A stretch of 64,000 nucleotides of DNA from NCBI RefSeq assembly GCF_900103475.1, contig NZ_FNHG01000014.1, forward strand, positions 1-64,000, read 5' to 3'. Shown here piece after piece: positions 8,438 through 17,819 of the stretch (positions within the stretch are counted from its first letter, which is position 1; each line of letters opens with the position of its first letter). The translations under genes were made by a program, and so were the position numbers. The stretch comes from Maricaulis salignorans. Lineage in GTDB: Bacteria; Pseudomonadota; Alphaproteobacteria; Caulobacterales; Maricaulaceae. Under the pieces are notes generated by a model. It saw only the letters and a program-made list of their open reading frames with translations. It was not told where the DNA came from and ran no database searches.

Positions 8438-9106
8438 ATGACGGATTCAGAAGCGTCCAGTGCCAGATCGAGGGACGCCTGGCAGCGGGATATCCTGCCG
8501 TTCGCCAAGCGGGGTCTCATTGTTCTTGGTGCCACGGTTGTCGTTGGGCTCGTCTTGGCCGGATGGGGTATGTACTCGATCATCACCCAGGGCTCCGCCG
8601 GGACGCGGGAGCTCACAGACACCTACGTGCAGATAGCCACGAGCGATGATCAGTTTGATGCCGTGCGTGCGGGCTCAACGCTCGGGGCTTACCAGGCGGC
8701 ACGTCGGCATGATTTCGCGCGAGCATCGCTACTGACGCGCGACACGCTTCGGCTGGCCGGCTTCCTGATTGGCGCCGCGCTCACATTTGTTGGGTCGATC
8801 TTCATCCTCGCTCAGATTGGCGACAGCACTGAGTCCAACCTGGGGGCGGCCGCGGGGGGATATCAGTTGACCTTGGCGACGTCGTCCCCCGGGTTATTCA
8901 CGATGACGTTGGGTTCGCTCATAATCGGGTTTTCCCTGCTCATACATACCCCAATCGAGGTGAATGATGCTGGCATCGAGGCGTCCTCGAGAGGCGAGCC
9001 GACGACAGAGTCCGGCGAGGCGGCGCAACAGAACGTCGAGGGCGGTGTGGCTCCTTTTTCCAATATAACGCCACAGGATGTTTCGGGAGAGACCGATGGC
9101 GGCTAA
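8438..9106 (+). CDS. Hypothetical inner-membrane protein
   Basis: 222 residues from the ATG at 8438, with GGAG six bases upstream. Hydrophobic helices lie near 25-48, 105-130 and 150-170. The N-terminus is charged and the roughly 50-residue C-terminus is acidic, Ser/Thr-rich and probably disordered. No recognised family. It overlaps the start of the next gene by 11 nt (ATGGCGGCTAA), so the two are translated together. Confidence 0.55.
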   Translation: MTDSEASSARSRDAWQRDILPFAKRGLIVLGATVVVGLVLAGWGMYSIITQGSAGTRELTDTYVQIATSDDQFDAVRAGSTLGAYQAARRHDFARASLLTRDTLRLAGFLIGAALTFVGSIFILAQIGDSTESNLGAAAGGYQLTLATSSPGLFTMTLGSLIIGFSLLIHTPIEVNDAGIEASSRGEPTTESGEAAQQNVEGGVAPFSNITPQDVSGETDGG

Positions 9107-9953
9107 CCGATCCATTCAACGCGCCCTCTTGCACCTGATGATATTCTGTGTGGTCGCAATCGGCGCAGACGGATTTGCTGATGCGACCTGCAAGGACCTC
9201 AATGATCTGCGCGAGGTGATTGATCGGTTGGACGTGCCGACCGAAACCGACACAATGGCACTGTACGCGGTCCATGAAATATATCTCAGGCTGGCAGGCC
9301 CTCTCGGCGGGTGTGGGAATGACAGTGAAGCCGCCGACCGGATTTCCAGATCCACCAGCCGAGCCCCTCAGTTGGCACCCCGCGTGCTGGCACAGCTTTG
9401 CCGCGACCGGCCTTCGGTCTGCGGTGTCGAGAATGTGGTCGGTAGGCCCGATGGAGGGTTCAACACCGTGCGCATAGGCCCCACTGGCGCGTCGGCATCT
9501 ATGCCCCCGGACTTTATTATGGCACGGATATCAGCCAATCTGGTTGAGCAAGCACCCAGCCTGACGGCCCCGCATAACGAACTGATCCTGGAAGCGGCCC
9601 GCGAGCATTGGGCTCAGACGGCCCACCTTGTTGATCGCCCTGTGTTCCAGCGGTATGGCGAGCAGGGGAATCCCCATTTGACCATTGTTTCTCCGACGGC
9701 AATCCGCGAGCAATTCTGGAATGGGCTTGATCAATCGGTGCGAGCAGTGGCGGAACGGGGCAACTTGCCAAGCGCGGACGTCAATCGTCTGGCAGGGGTG
9801 GGTGAGCTTGTGGCCAGGGACCTGCAGAGCAATGAATATCTGCCCGTTCTTCCAACGGTCAAAATCACTGACAGTATTGATATGACAAGAGCTTTATATA
9901 ACTTTTCCGGGAACGCGCAGATGCTCGGCGACGCTGAGGCGGGGCCGTATTGA
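9096..9953 (+). CDS. Hypothetical exported protein
   Basis: 285 residues from the ATG at 9096, preceded by GGGAGA. A signal peptide ends near GFADATC. The mature part has four cysteines (CKDL, GGCG, LCRD, VCGV) within its first 120 residues, which could form disulfides in the periplasm. No family recognised. Overlapping translation with the upstream membrane protein suggests a joint envelope role. Confidence 0.55.
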   Translation: MAANRSIQRALLHLMIFCVVAIGADGFADATCKDLNDLREVIDRLDVPTETDTMALYAVHEIYLRLAGPLGGCGNDSEAADRISRSTSRAPQLAPRVLAQLCRDRPSVCGVENVVGRPDGGFNTVRIGPTGASASMPPDFIMARISANLVEQAPSLTAPHNELILEAAREHWAQTAHLVDRPVFQRYGEQGNPHLTIVSPTAIREQFWNGLDQSVRAVAERGNLPSADVNRLAGVGELVARDLQSNEYLPVLPTVKITDSIDMTRALYNFSGNAQMLGDAEAGPY

Positions 9954-9985
9954 TGGCGTGTTGTGTCGGGTGTTCGCCGCACATC

Positions 9986-10010
9986 CCGCACTAGCAGCGG
10001 GCTAGTGTGG
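9986..10010. terminator. Hairpin downstream of the exported-protein gene
   Basis: Stem of 10 bp (9986-9995 with 10001-10010, one G-U pair) and a 5-nt loop. No U-tract follows. It lies 33 bp after the stop at 9953 in a 298-bp gap. The rest of the gap shows no gene; a smaller GGAGGG-N6-CCCTCC hairpin lies near 10200-10217, after the convergent amidohydrolase gene. Confidence 0.35.
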
Positions 10011-10251
10011 AGTCGCGGCGCTCACTCATATGATGGCGAACAGGCCGCGATTGCGAGTGAGCTGTATCGAAACTGCGCCGGCCGGTGGGATGGGGACTTT
10101 GCTGAATGACGATAGCATCAAGCTTGCCCCCATCCCCCCAATAAGGCTGCGCCATGGCGCACAGCGTCTGACCGCATGGCGCCCCCAACCCGGTTCGCAG
10201 GAGGGCGAAAACCCTCCCCGGGAAGCCGACGCTGCGGTATTCGGGCAAGCC

Positions 10252-12318
10252 CTACTGCGCCATCATCACATTCGGCACCTCGGTAAACGGCCGAATTCCG
10301 AACTCCGGATAGATCTCGCTCGGGTAATAGATCACACCGTCGGAGGCGACCATGGAGATGGTCTTGATTGCGGCGAGGTCTGCGGTCGGATCGCCGGGAA
10401 CGAGGAAGAAATCGGCCAGCATGCCGGGCTCGATGGCGCCGAGTTCGTCATCCACGCCGAGATATTCGGCCATGCCATGGCTGGCCCAGGCGAGGATTTC
10501 CGGGGCCGTCATACCGGTGCGCTGATACAGTTCCAGCTCACGGTGCAGGGTGAAGGAACCGCCCAGATCGGTGCCGGGCACGATGAAAACGCCGGCTTCG
10601 CGCATCATCGATACCGTGGCGAGGACCTGGTCGAAGGCGCCCCGATAATTGGCGTCATCCTCGGCATTGGCGATATCGGCCCAGGCGGCGCGGGCGCTGC
10701 GCTGCTCGTCGACCGGCATATGGTCGATATAATCGACGGCGCCGGGGGTGAGTTCGCCATTGCGTGACAACAGCAGGGCCTCATGGATCGCCAGGGTCGG
10801 ATCAATCGCGACACCGCGTGCCGCCATCGCATTGATCGTGTTCTGCACCGGCTCGCTGGTGAGATCGAGCGCCGGCAGACGGCGCAGCGCGGTCAGCCGC
10901 AGGAGGGAACGCGTATCCTCGCCCTCTTCAAGCACCCAGCCGAGCATGACCTGGTTGATATGGGTCATCTCGTCATAACCGGCCGCAATCATGGCGTCGG
11001 CATTGGTGAAGGCGGGCACATGGCCGGCCACGCGCAGGCCACGCTCATGGGCACGTTCGATCATGGCCGGAACCCAGTCGGGATTCATCGAGTTATAGAT
11101 CTTGATCTGGATGTATTGGCCGCTATCGGCATAGGTGTCGACGGCCGCTACGGCTTCTTCAAGGGTTTCAACGAGAATGCCGTTATTGGAGCTGAACGGA
11201 CTGCGGCCTTCGATGAAGCCGCTGCGGAAGACGCGCGGTCCGGCCAGCTGGCCCGCTTCGATCCGGCCGATCAGGGCCGAGAGCACTTCGTTATTATTGC
11301 CCATATCGCGCACGCTGGTGACGCCGGCGGCAATATTGAGGAGGGCATCAGCCTCACCCATATGGCCATGCATTTCGAACAGGCCGGGCAGGAGGGATCC
11401 GCCGGCACCGTCGAGCTCGACCTCGCCGGCGCGCGTTGCGACATCAAGGGCATCAATCGCGGCAATGCGATCGCCCTCGATCACGACAGAGACCGGTGCA
11501 CCGAGAGCCTGGCTTGCCGGGTCGAAGACGCGGACATTGCGGATACGGACCGGAGCGCCGTAATCATGCGCCGTGCGCGACTGGATATTCTCGAGGCGCG
11601 CGGCACCATAGGCGGCGGCGATGCCGCGCAGGCGTTCGTCCTCGGCTTCAAAACCGGTTTCCAGGATCGCGAAGCCGGGCGTGATCAGGCCGAAAAAGGC
11701 GCGGCCGTGCATCAGGATATAGGTCGGATCCAGGCTGGTGCCGGTCATGGCATAGCTGGTGACCGTCCGCGAGGCCTCGCCATTGCTGACGGGCAAGGTC
11801 TCGATTTCGTTCAGCTGCAGGGCGCCGCCAGGGATGGCGTTGAGAGCGGCGTCGCTCGTATCCATCAGGGCGCGCGCTGCGATCGCCAGCCAATAGGGGC
11901 TGGCATTCTGGGGCACGTAGAAGGCATCGCCCTCGATCACCGCTGCATCGCTGCCGGTGGCATCGGTCCAGCTGGCCTGGTCGTCCTCGAACTCAAAGCT
12001 TTCCGAGATCGGGTTGCCGAAGGTCGAGGCGCCTTCAATCGTCCAGTGGGTCGGCAGGCCGGCCGCGCTCAGGGCCACGGTTTCGGAGATGGTCGGGCCA
12101 CGGCCATTATTGCGGTACTCGTATTCGACGCCATAGCCGGTCCCGGAGGCGGTGATTTCGAGCGCACCGATTTCGGTGCCGCCGACCAGGATGGTAAAGC
12201 GCGAGGCCTCGGTGGTGGCGGTCGCGGTTTCGCTGTCCGGCGTGGTGCCGGAATTGCCACAGGCGGCAAGGCTCGCGGCCAGCGCCAGCGCCAGGCCGAG
12301 TTTGGACGATGCATGCAT
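10252..12318 (-). CDS. Amidohydrolase-family lipoprotein
   Basis: 688 residues. A lipoprotein signal ends in LAAC (Cys20). Residues of about 40-240 form a beta-rich N-terminal domain. The metal-dependent amidohydrolase domain occupies about 265-680: entry motif LLPGLFEMHGHMG (HxH metal site), GVTSVRDMG, VAGHVPA (His), MTHINQVM (His) and PGTDLG (Asp). The sequence resembles imidazolonepropionase/prolidase-like amidohydrolases that are exported in Alphaproteobacteria. The substrate is unknown; a peptide-type or cyclic amide is plausible. Transcribed alone, divergent from the antiporter gene. Confidence 0.8.
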   Translation of the reverse strand: MHASSKLGLALALAASLAACGNSGTTPDSETATATTEASRFTILVGGTEIGALEITASGTGYGVEYEYRNNGRGPTISETVALSAAGLPTHWTIEGASTFGNPISESFEFEDDQASWTDATGSDAAVIEGDAFYVPQNASPYWLAIAARALMDTSDAALNAIPGGALQLNEIETLPVSNGEASRTVTSYAMTGTSLDPTYILMHGRAFFGLITPGFAILETGFEAEDERLRGIAAAYGAARLENIQSRTAHDYGAPVRIRNVRVFDPASQALGAPVSVVIEGDRIAAIDALDVATRAGEVELDGAGGSLLPGLFEMHGHMGEADALLNIAAGVTSVRDMGNNNEVLSALIGRIEAGQLAGPRVFRSGFIEGRSPFSSNNGILVETLEEAVAAVDTYADSGQYIQIKIYNSMNPDWVPAMIERAHERGLRVAGHVPAFTNADAMIAAGYDEMTHINQVMLGWVLEEGEDTRSLLRLTALRRLPALDLTSEPVQNTINAMAARGVAIDPTLAIHEALLLSRNGELTPGAVDYIDHMPVDEQRSARAAWADIANAEDDANYRGAFDQVLATVSMMREAGVFIVPGTDLGGSFTLHRELELYQRTGMTAPEILAWASHGMAEYLGVDDELGAIEPGMLADFFLVPGDPTADLAAIKTISMVASDGVIYYPSEIYPEFGIRPFTEVPNVMMAQ

Positions 12319-12559
12319 GAGAACTTCCCCCGGATATCTTTGGACTTGTGCCCAGCACTAGCACCGAATCCCGGGGCTGTCAGCGCAGCGGGGCCGGGGG
12401 CTCGTCCCCGCCGGTGCGTGCTGTGCGATCATGTCGGCCGGGCCTCGCCCCGCGACCGACTGATAATAGTTGTAGTCGCAGCGCATTTTCGCCCGATTTC
12501 CAGAATTTTCCAATCCCCGCCCGATTGAGCTTTCGCCCGGGCGCGCGCACTGTGCCGCC

Positions 12560-14434
12560 ATGGAATCATTTCTGCTGCAGGCGGCTATCTATCTCGGGGC
12601 CGGCGTCGTCGCTGTGCTGATCGCGCACCGGCTCGGGCTCGGCTCGGTGCTGGGCTATCTGCTGGCGGGGATCGCGATCGCGCCCCTGCTCGAACTGGTC
12701 GGCTCGCACACCGAGGACGTGCAGCATTTCGCCGAATTCGGTGTTGTTATCATGATGTTCCTGGTCGGGCTGGAATTGCAGCCACGCCTGCTCTGGGACA
12801 TGCGGGTCAGGCTGATCGGGCTGGGCGGCATGCAGGTCGCGGTGACGGCCCTGACCCTGGCCGGCGGTCTTGCCCTGGGGATGGACTGGCGGGTCGCGAT
12901 CGCACTGGGCATGATCCTGTCGCTCTCCTCGACCGCCATCGTGCTGCAAACGCTCGGCGAAAAGGGCTGGCTACGCAGCGAGGGCGGCCAGTCGGCCTTC
13001 TCGGTTCTGCTGTTCCAGGACGTTGCCGTGATCCCGATGCTGGCCCTGATGCCGCTGCTGGCTGTCAGCGCCGGCACAGGCGAAATGCCCATGGCCGGCG
13101 GCCCGCTCCTGGCCGATGCGGCTGACGCGCCGGCCGCGGATATCAGCCTGATCATGCACCTGCCCGCCTGGGGACAGGCATTGCTGACGCTCGGGGCCGT
13201 GGTCCTGGTGGTCCTGGTCGGCCGCTATCTGACCCGGCCGGTCTTTCGCGCCATCGGCCGCACCGGCCTGCACGAGATTTTCTTCGCCGCCTCGCTCCTG
13301 CTGGTGATGTCGATTGCCCTGCTGATGGGCTGGGTCGGCCTGTCGGCCGCGCTGGGGACTTTTTTGGCCGGCGTCGTGCTGGCCGACAGCGAATACCGCC
13401 ACGAACTGGTCAGCGTGCTCGAGCCCTTCAAGGGGCTGTTGCTCGGGGTCTTCTTTATTACGGTCGGCGCGGGGATGCAGTTTTCCCTGCTGGCGCAGAC
13501 GCCAGGGCTCATCCTCGGCCTGGTCCTGGCGCTGATCCTGGTGAAGGGCGTGATCCTGTGGGGGCTGACCCTGGTCTTCGGCATTCGCGGACACGCCCGC
13601 TGGCTCTTCACCTTCTCGCTGGCCCAGAGCGGTGAATTTGGCTTCGTCCTGCTGACCTATGCCGTCGGAGTGCAGGTCCTGCCCGATCATATCGCCAACA
13701 TCACCGGCCTGGTTGTCGCGCTTTCGATGATGGCGACCCCGCTGGTCATGATCGTTTTCGAGCGCTGGGTCTCGCCGCATGTCTCGCCGCGCGGCGGAGC
13801 GTCCCGGCCGGCAGATCTGATTGAGGAAGAAGCGCCGGTCATCATCGCCGGTATGGGCCGTTTCGGTCAGATTGTTCAGAGGCTTCTGGTGATGGATGGT
13901 CACCGCCCGGTCGTGCTCGACAATTCGCCCGCCCATATCGAGGTGCTGCGCAAATTTGGTATCCAGGTCTATTATGGCGACGCGCTGCGCCCGGGTCTGC
14001 TGGAAGCGGCAGGGATTGCCAAGGCGCGCTTGCTGATCGTGGCGACCGACAGCCAGGAGCGGGCGGTCGAGCTCGTCCAGCACGTCAAACAGCGCTTTCC
14101 CCATATCCGCATCATCGCCCGAGCAGCGAGCCGGGAGCATGTCTATCAGCTGCGCGCGGCCGGTGCCGACAGTGCGATCCGCGAACTCTTCGGCTCATCG
14201 CTCGAGGCCGGGCGGCAGGCGCTGGAATTTCTCGGCCGCTCGCCGAGCCAGGCCGAGCGCAAGATCAAGGCTTTCGCCGAACATGATGAAGAAAGCCTGC
14301 GGCAACTCTTCGAGGTCTGGGATGCCGATACCGATGTGTTCGACAACGCTGCCTATATGGAGCGTGCTCATTCGCGGGTCGTTTCGCTTGCGGAGCTGAT
14401 GGCGGAAGACGCCGAAGAGCGGCTCGAAAGCTGA
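12560..14434 (+). CDS. CPA2 cation/proton antiporter with TrkA-N domain (KefB/C-like)
   Basis: 624 residues. The N-terminal Na+/H+ exchanger domain has 12-13 membrane segments (about 1-390) with FLVGLELQPRLLW and the conserved SLSSTAIVLQTLGE. A cytoplasmic TrkA-N/RCK domain (about 415-535) starts with IIAGMGRFGQIVQRLL, the GxGxxG NAD-binding loop. Kef-type systems expel K+ in exchange for H+ and are gated by nucleotides or glutathione adducts. No KefF/G partner is adjacent. The ATG lacks a clear Shine-Dalgarno but is the only sensible start. Confidence 0.9.
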   Translation: MESFLLQAAIYLGAGVVAVLIAHRLGLGSVLGYLLAGIAIAPLLELVGSHTEDVQHFAEFGVVIMMFLVGLELQPRLLWDMRVRLIGLGGMQVAVTALTLAGGLALGMDWRVAIALGMILSLSSTAIVLQTLGEKGWLRSEGGQSAFSVLLFQDVAVIPMLALMPLLAVSAGTGEMPMAGGPLLADAADAPAADISLIMHLPAWGQALLTLGAVVLVVLVGRYLTRPVFRAIGRTGLHEIFFAASLLLVMSIALLMGWVGLSAALGTFLAGVVLADSEYRHELVSVLEPFKGLLLGVFFITVGAGMQFSLLAQTPGLILGLVLALILVKGVILWGLTLVFGIRGHARWLFTFSLAQSGEFGFVLLTYAVGVQVLPDHIANITGLVVALSMMATPLVMIVFERWVSPHVSPRGGASRPADLIEEEAPVIIAGMGRFGQIVQRLLVMDGHRPVVLDNSPAHIEVLRKFGIQVYYGDALRPGLLEAAGIAKARLLIVATDSQERAVELVQHVKQRFPHIRIIARAASREHVYQLRAAGADSAIRELFGSSLEAGRQALEFLGRSPSQAERKIKAFAEHDEESLRQLFEVWDADTDVFDNAAYMERAHSRVVSLAELMAEDAEERLES

Positions 14435-14541
14435 GCCGACCGGCGCGCCGCGCCTTGTTTGGCGGGCTATTGGGCTTTCAGCTTTCGGTTGCCGGCGAAT
14501 ATGGTTAACATCCGGCTTCGGGTTCTGGGGAGGGGCCGATT

Positions 14542-16116
14542 GTGCTGCGGACAGTTTTGTTTCTGACGCTATTTCTGATGCTTGCCGGCGGCCCTGCCGC
14601 GGCCGGTGCTGATGATGTGCGTCCGGCCGAAACGGGCGCGGTACTCACAGCGCGCAGCGCGCCGGCGCCTCTGGCGCCCCTGCCAGCCTGGAGCGAAGCC
14701 GCCATCGAGGAACTGGCGATCGCCCTGTTCGATGCGCCCAGTCATGGTTTGCCATCGCTGGACGGGACGGCTGAAGATTTGCTCGACCGCTCGCTGCCCC
14801 ATGAGCACCGCGCTTCCATGGCGACGCGCGCCTTCCTGCGCTTTGGCGGGTGGTTACGCTATGGCCTGACCGATTCGGAGACCCACGCGCTCTATACGCC
14901 CGACGATACGGAGCGTGCCGGGCTGCACAATGCACTCGCTGCGGCGCTGGCCGATGGCGGTGTCGCGCAAACGCTGGACGGCTTCGCGCCGGAGCTTGGG
15001 GAATACCGTGCACTCCGGGCTGAAATGCTTCGGATGATGGCTTTGCAGCCAATCTGGCCACGCATCGAGCCAGGTTCGAGCCTTGCGCTCGGTGATCGCG
15101 GCCCGCGGGTTGATCAATTGCGCGCCCGGCTGGCGGCGGTCGGTGTTTACCGGGAAAACTGGGCCGCCGGTGAGGCCTTCGATGTGCGGCTCGAGACGGC
15201 GGTGCGACGCTATCAGGGCCGAGGCAATCTTTCGCCGTCCGGGCAGATGGATCAGGCGACGCTGCGCGAACTGAATATTACGCCGCAGGAGCGCATGGCG
15301 CAGTTGCGCGTCAATCTCGAACAGCGTCGCTGGCAGAGCCGGGAGCCGGGTCGCCGCCATATCCGGGTCAATCTGGCCGACTTCACCCTTGAGGCCTGGC
15401 AGGATGGTCAGCTGGCGCGGCGGCACCGCGTCATGGTCGGGCGCCAGGTCAGCTCGACGCCGGAGTTCTCCGAGGACATGCAGTATCTTGTTCTCAATCC
15501 CTGGTGGGGCATTCCGGGCGGGCTGGCCCAGAGCCGCTTCCGGTCATTCCGCCGGAATCCCGGGCTGGCTGCCCAGATGGGGTTTCGCATCTATGATGCG
15601 AGCGGCACCCAGATCTCGGTCTATGATATCGACTGGAGCCGCTGGGGGCGCGGCTGGCCCTACCGAATGTCGCAACCGCCGGGCAGCAATAATCCGATGG
15701 GTGAGGTGAAGTTCATTTTCCCCAATAGCCACAATGTCTACATTCATGACACCACCGAGCGGGACCGGTTTTCCGAGACGCGGCGCGATTTTTCCGCAGC
15801 CTGCATCCGTGTGCATGACCCGCTCGTCCTCGCCGAATGGGTGTTGAGCAGCCAGCCGGGGTGGGACGCCGAACAGATCGAACAGGTCGCCGCCGGCAAT
15901 ACGCCGACTGTGGTCTGGCTCGATGAGCGCCTGCCGGTGCACATCAACTACTGGACCGTGGTGAGCGATGCCGATGGCGATGTGCGCTATCTCAATGACC
16001 TCTACCGGCGCGACGGTGCCGTGATACGCCGGTTCGAGGGCGCCTATGCGCAGGCCTCTGGCCCGGAGAACGGACGAATCGCCAGCCGGGGCGGGGTGCA
16101 GGCATCGCTCAACTAA
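14542..16116 (+). CDS. L,D-transpeptidase, YcbB/LdtD type
   Basis: 524 residues starting at GTG, with GGGGAGGGG well placed upstream. Exported: the signal peptide ends near AAAGA. A helical region of unclear role is followed by a peptidoglycan-binding repeat (about 185-245) and a YkuD catalytic domain (about 275-450). Catalytic residues visible: H402 in YIHDT and C421 in FSAACIRV. The usual SxGC reads SAAC here, so the Gly before the nucleophile is Ala. The enzyme makes 3-3 cross-links in peptidoglycan. A CtrA-type half site (ATGGTTAA, 14501-14508) lies upstream. Confidence 0.85.
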   Translation: MLRTVLFLTLFLMLAGGPAAAGADDVRPAETGAVLTARSAPAPLAPLPAWSEAAIEELAIALFDAPSHGLPSLDGTAEDLLDRSLPHEHRASMATRAFLRFGGWLRYGLTDSETHALYTPDDTERAGLHNALAAALADGGVAQTLDGFAPELGEYRALRAEMLRMMALQPIWPRIEPGSSLALGDRGPRVDQLRARLAAVGVYRENWAAGEAFDVRLETAVRRYQGRGNLSPSGQMDQATLRELNITPQERMAQLRVNLEQRRWQSREPGRRHIRVNLADFTLEAWQDGQLARRHRVMVGRQVSSTPEFSEDMQYLVLNPWWGIPGGLAQSRFRSFRRNPGLAAQMGFRIYDASGTQISVYDIDWSRWGRGWPYRMSQPPGSNNPMGEVKFIFPNSHNVYIHDTTERDRFSETRRDFSAACIRVHDPLVLAEWVLSSQPGWDAEQIEQVAAGNTPTVVWLDERLPVHINYWTVVSDADGDVRYLNDLYRRDGAVIRRFEGAYAQASGPENGRIASRGGVQASLN

Positions 16117-16528
16117 CCGAATCGGCGACGCGATCCTGTTCCAATGAGCGTCAGGTGACACGCCTCCGTCCGCGCACACGCTCAGGGTGATGCCGCAGTG
16201 CAGCATTCGAGACTTTGTACGGTTGTCCGCCTCCAGCCGCCGCCCCACCCGGCCGGATCCATGCTCTGGCAGGTTTATTCGTCAATATTGCCGCCATTTG
16301 GCCGACGGACCTCGCCCAGCTTTCGCCGCAAAGGTGTAGCGTCTCTGCAACGGCATCAGAAATTTGCACCGAATACGTGTTTTCTCGGACTTCGTTGTGG
16401 CGAAGCTGGACAGGTTGTTGTAATGAAATGAATGGGAAATATCCGGAGTGGGTGTTTTCGATTTTCTCGGAACGTTTCCGGGAATCCACTTTCACACCAA
16501 GGAGACGCGAGTCTCCGGAGGGGGTATA
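16117..16528. other. Long non-coding leader before the OmpA-like gene
   Basis: 412 bp without a convincing gene; the frame open on the minus strand is antisense to the OmpA gene and lacks protein-like features. The stretch presumably holds the promoter and a structured 5' leader for the downstream gene, including the hairpin at 16501-16516. Confidence 0.5.
16501..16516 (+). promoter_or_regulatory. 5'-UTR hairpin with GNRA tetraloop
   Basis: GGAGAC-GCGA-GTCTCC forms a perfect 6-bp stem closed by a GCGA (GNRA) tetraloop. It abuts the ribosome-binding site GGAGGGGG (16517-16524) of the OmpA-like gene. Such hairpins often stabilise abundant outer-membrane-protein mRNAs; a role in translation control is also possible. 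Confidence 0.5.
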
Positions 16529-17605
16529 ATGAAAAATCGGCTTTTTACGGCGGTCGCCGTCGGAGCCTTCCTGGCAGCGGCTCCCGCGTTCGCTGACGAA
16601 GGCTGGTATGGTCGTGGTGCTGCCGGTTATGGCGGCCCAGGCGACACTGATGTGTCTGGTTCGCTGAATGGCGAAATCAATGGCGAAGGCAATTGGCGCG
16701 AAGCGGCAGCAATCGGTTACGAATGGGCCGATGGTTTCCGTTTTGAAGGCGAATTGGCGCATCGGTATAACAATACCGGCGCGGTTGGATCTTTCGAAGA
16801 TAGCTCCAGCAAGTTCCAGATCTGGTCGTTGATGGCCAATGCCATCTTTGATTTCAATCCAAATGGCTCCTACCACCCTTACGTCGGTGTCGGTGTCGGT
16901 ATTGCTGAAACCAACGCGACTCTGTCCGGTTGGTCTGCGGGCACCATGCCAGTTGGCGCGACGCCAGCTGACTATGTGATCTCGACGGACAGCGACAGCC
17001 CGTTCGCTTGGCAAGTCATGGCCGGTATCGGTTGGGAACTCTCCCAGCGCCTGACCCTGGATACCGAATACCGGTATTTCTCGGCTGGCAGCTCTGACTA
17101 CTCCCCAGGCGTGAGCGTTGATGCGCTTGCTGGCCATGAGGCATGGGTTGGTCTGCGTTATTCCTTCGCAGCTCCGCCACCACCACCGCCTCCACCACCG
17201 CCACCACCACCGCCACCACCGCCACCACCGCCACCGCCACCACCACCGCCACCAGCGGTCGTGTGTAACGATGTGCAGTTCCCAGTCTACTTCGAGTGGG
17301 ATCGTGCGGACCTGACGGATCAAGCGCGTGCAGTTATCGCACAAGCTTCGAACCAGCGCGGTTCTTGCGGCGTGACACGCGTTTCGGTTTCGGGCTTTAC
17401 CGACCGTTCCGGTGCAGCATCCTACAATGTGGGTCTGTCCGAGCGCCGTGCCCGCGTTGTTCGTGATGAACTGGTTCGCCTCGGCGTTCCTGCCAGCACG
17501 ATCTCGCTGGAAGCCTTCGGCGAAACCCGCAATGCGGTTCAGACGCCAGACGGTGTGCGCGAGCCGCTCAACCGTCGTGCAGAAGTGGTCATCGTCCTCA
17601 ACTAA
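16529..17605 (+). CDS. OmpA/OprF-like outer-membrane protein with 27-proline linker
   Basis: 358 residues. The signal peptide ends in AFADEG. Residues of about 24-212 form an 8-stranded beta-barrel typical of OmpA/OprF-like porins (WYGRGAAGYGG to WVGLRYSF). An unbroken run of 27 prolines (216-242) follows, then a C-terminal OmpA domain that binds peptidoglycan. The diaminopimelate-binding Asp and Arg are visible in GFTDRSGAASYNVGLSERRA. The protein tethers the outer membrane to the wall. Codon use is less GC-biased than in neighbours and the ribosome-binding site is strong, which fits high expression. A strong terminator follows. Confidence 0.93.
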   Translation: MKNRLFTAVAVGAFLAAAPAFADEGWYGRGAAGYGGPGDTDVSGSLNGEINGEGNWREAAAIGYEWADGFRFEGELAHRYNNTGAVGSFEDSSSKFQIWSLMANAIFDFNPNGSYHPYVGVGVGIAETNATLSGWSAGTMPVGATPADYVISTDSDSPFAWQVMAGIGWELSQRLTLDTEYRYFSAGSSDYSPGVSVDALAGHEAWVGLRYSFAAPPPPPPPPPPPPPPPPPPPPPPPPPPPAVVCNDVQFPVYFEWDRADLTDQARAVIAQASNQRGSCGVTRVSVSGFTDRSGAASYNVGLSERRARVVRDELVRLGVPASTISLEAFGETRNAVQTPDGVREPLNRRAEVVIVLN

Positions 17606-17628
17606 TCTTGAGTATGATGCCTGAAATC

Positions 17629-17662
17629 GGGCGGTCCGGCTTTTTGCCGGGCCGCCCTTTTT
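17629..17662 (+). terminator. Rho-independent terminator of the OmpA-like gene
   Basis: GC-rich stem pairing 17629-17640 with 17646-17657 (one G-T pair) around a TTTTT loop, then a run of five T. It lies 23 bp after the stop codon. Confidence 0.9.
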
Positions 17663-17819
17663 CTTGGAATAATCGTGCCGTAAAACCGGTTGATACGGGC
17701 AGGGTGGGCCGGTTTTTCCGGCGTCTTCAGGACAGGCTTGACCCGCGCTCGAAGCTGGTTCTAATCCCTCCGACACGCAGCGGGGTGGCCCCGCCCGGCG
17801 CGATTTCGAGGACATACCG

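Noticed and set aside
10783-12528. 581-codon plus-strand frame antisense to the amidohydrolase
   Set aside because: Composition is typical of a high-GC shadow, while the opposite strand encodes a lipobox and metal motifs.
12971-14140. 389-codon minus-strand frame antisense to the cation antiporter
   Set aside because: Low-complexity, Gln/Arg/His-rich translation with no family motif; the antiporter is unambiguous.
17663-17819. SAM or other riboswitch before the methionine-related PLP gene
   Set aside because: Only a short GCGGGG hairpin is visible; no SAM-II or SAM/SAH consensus was recognised.
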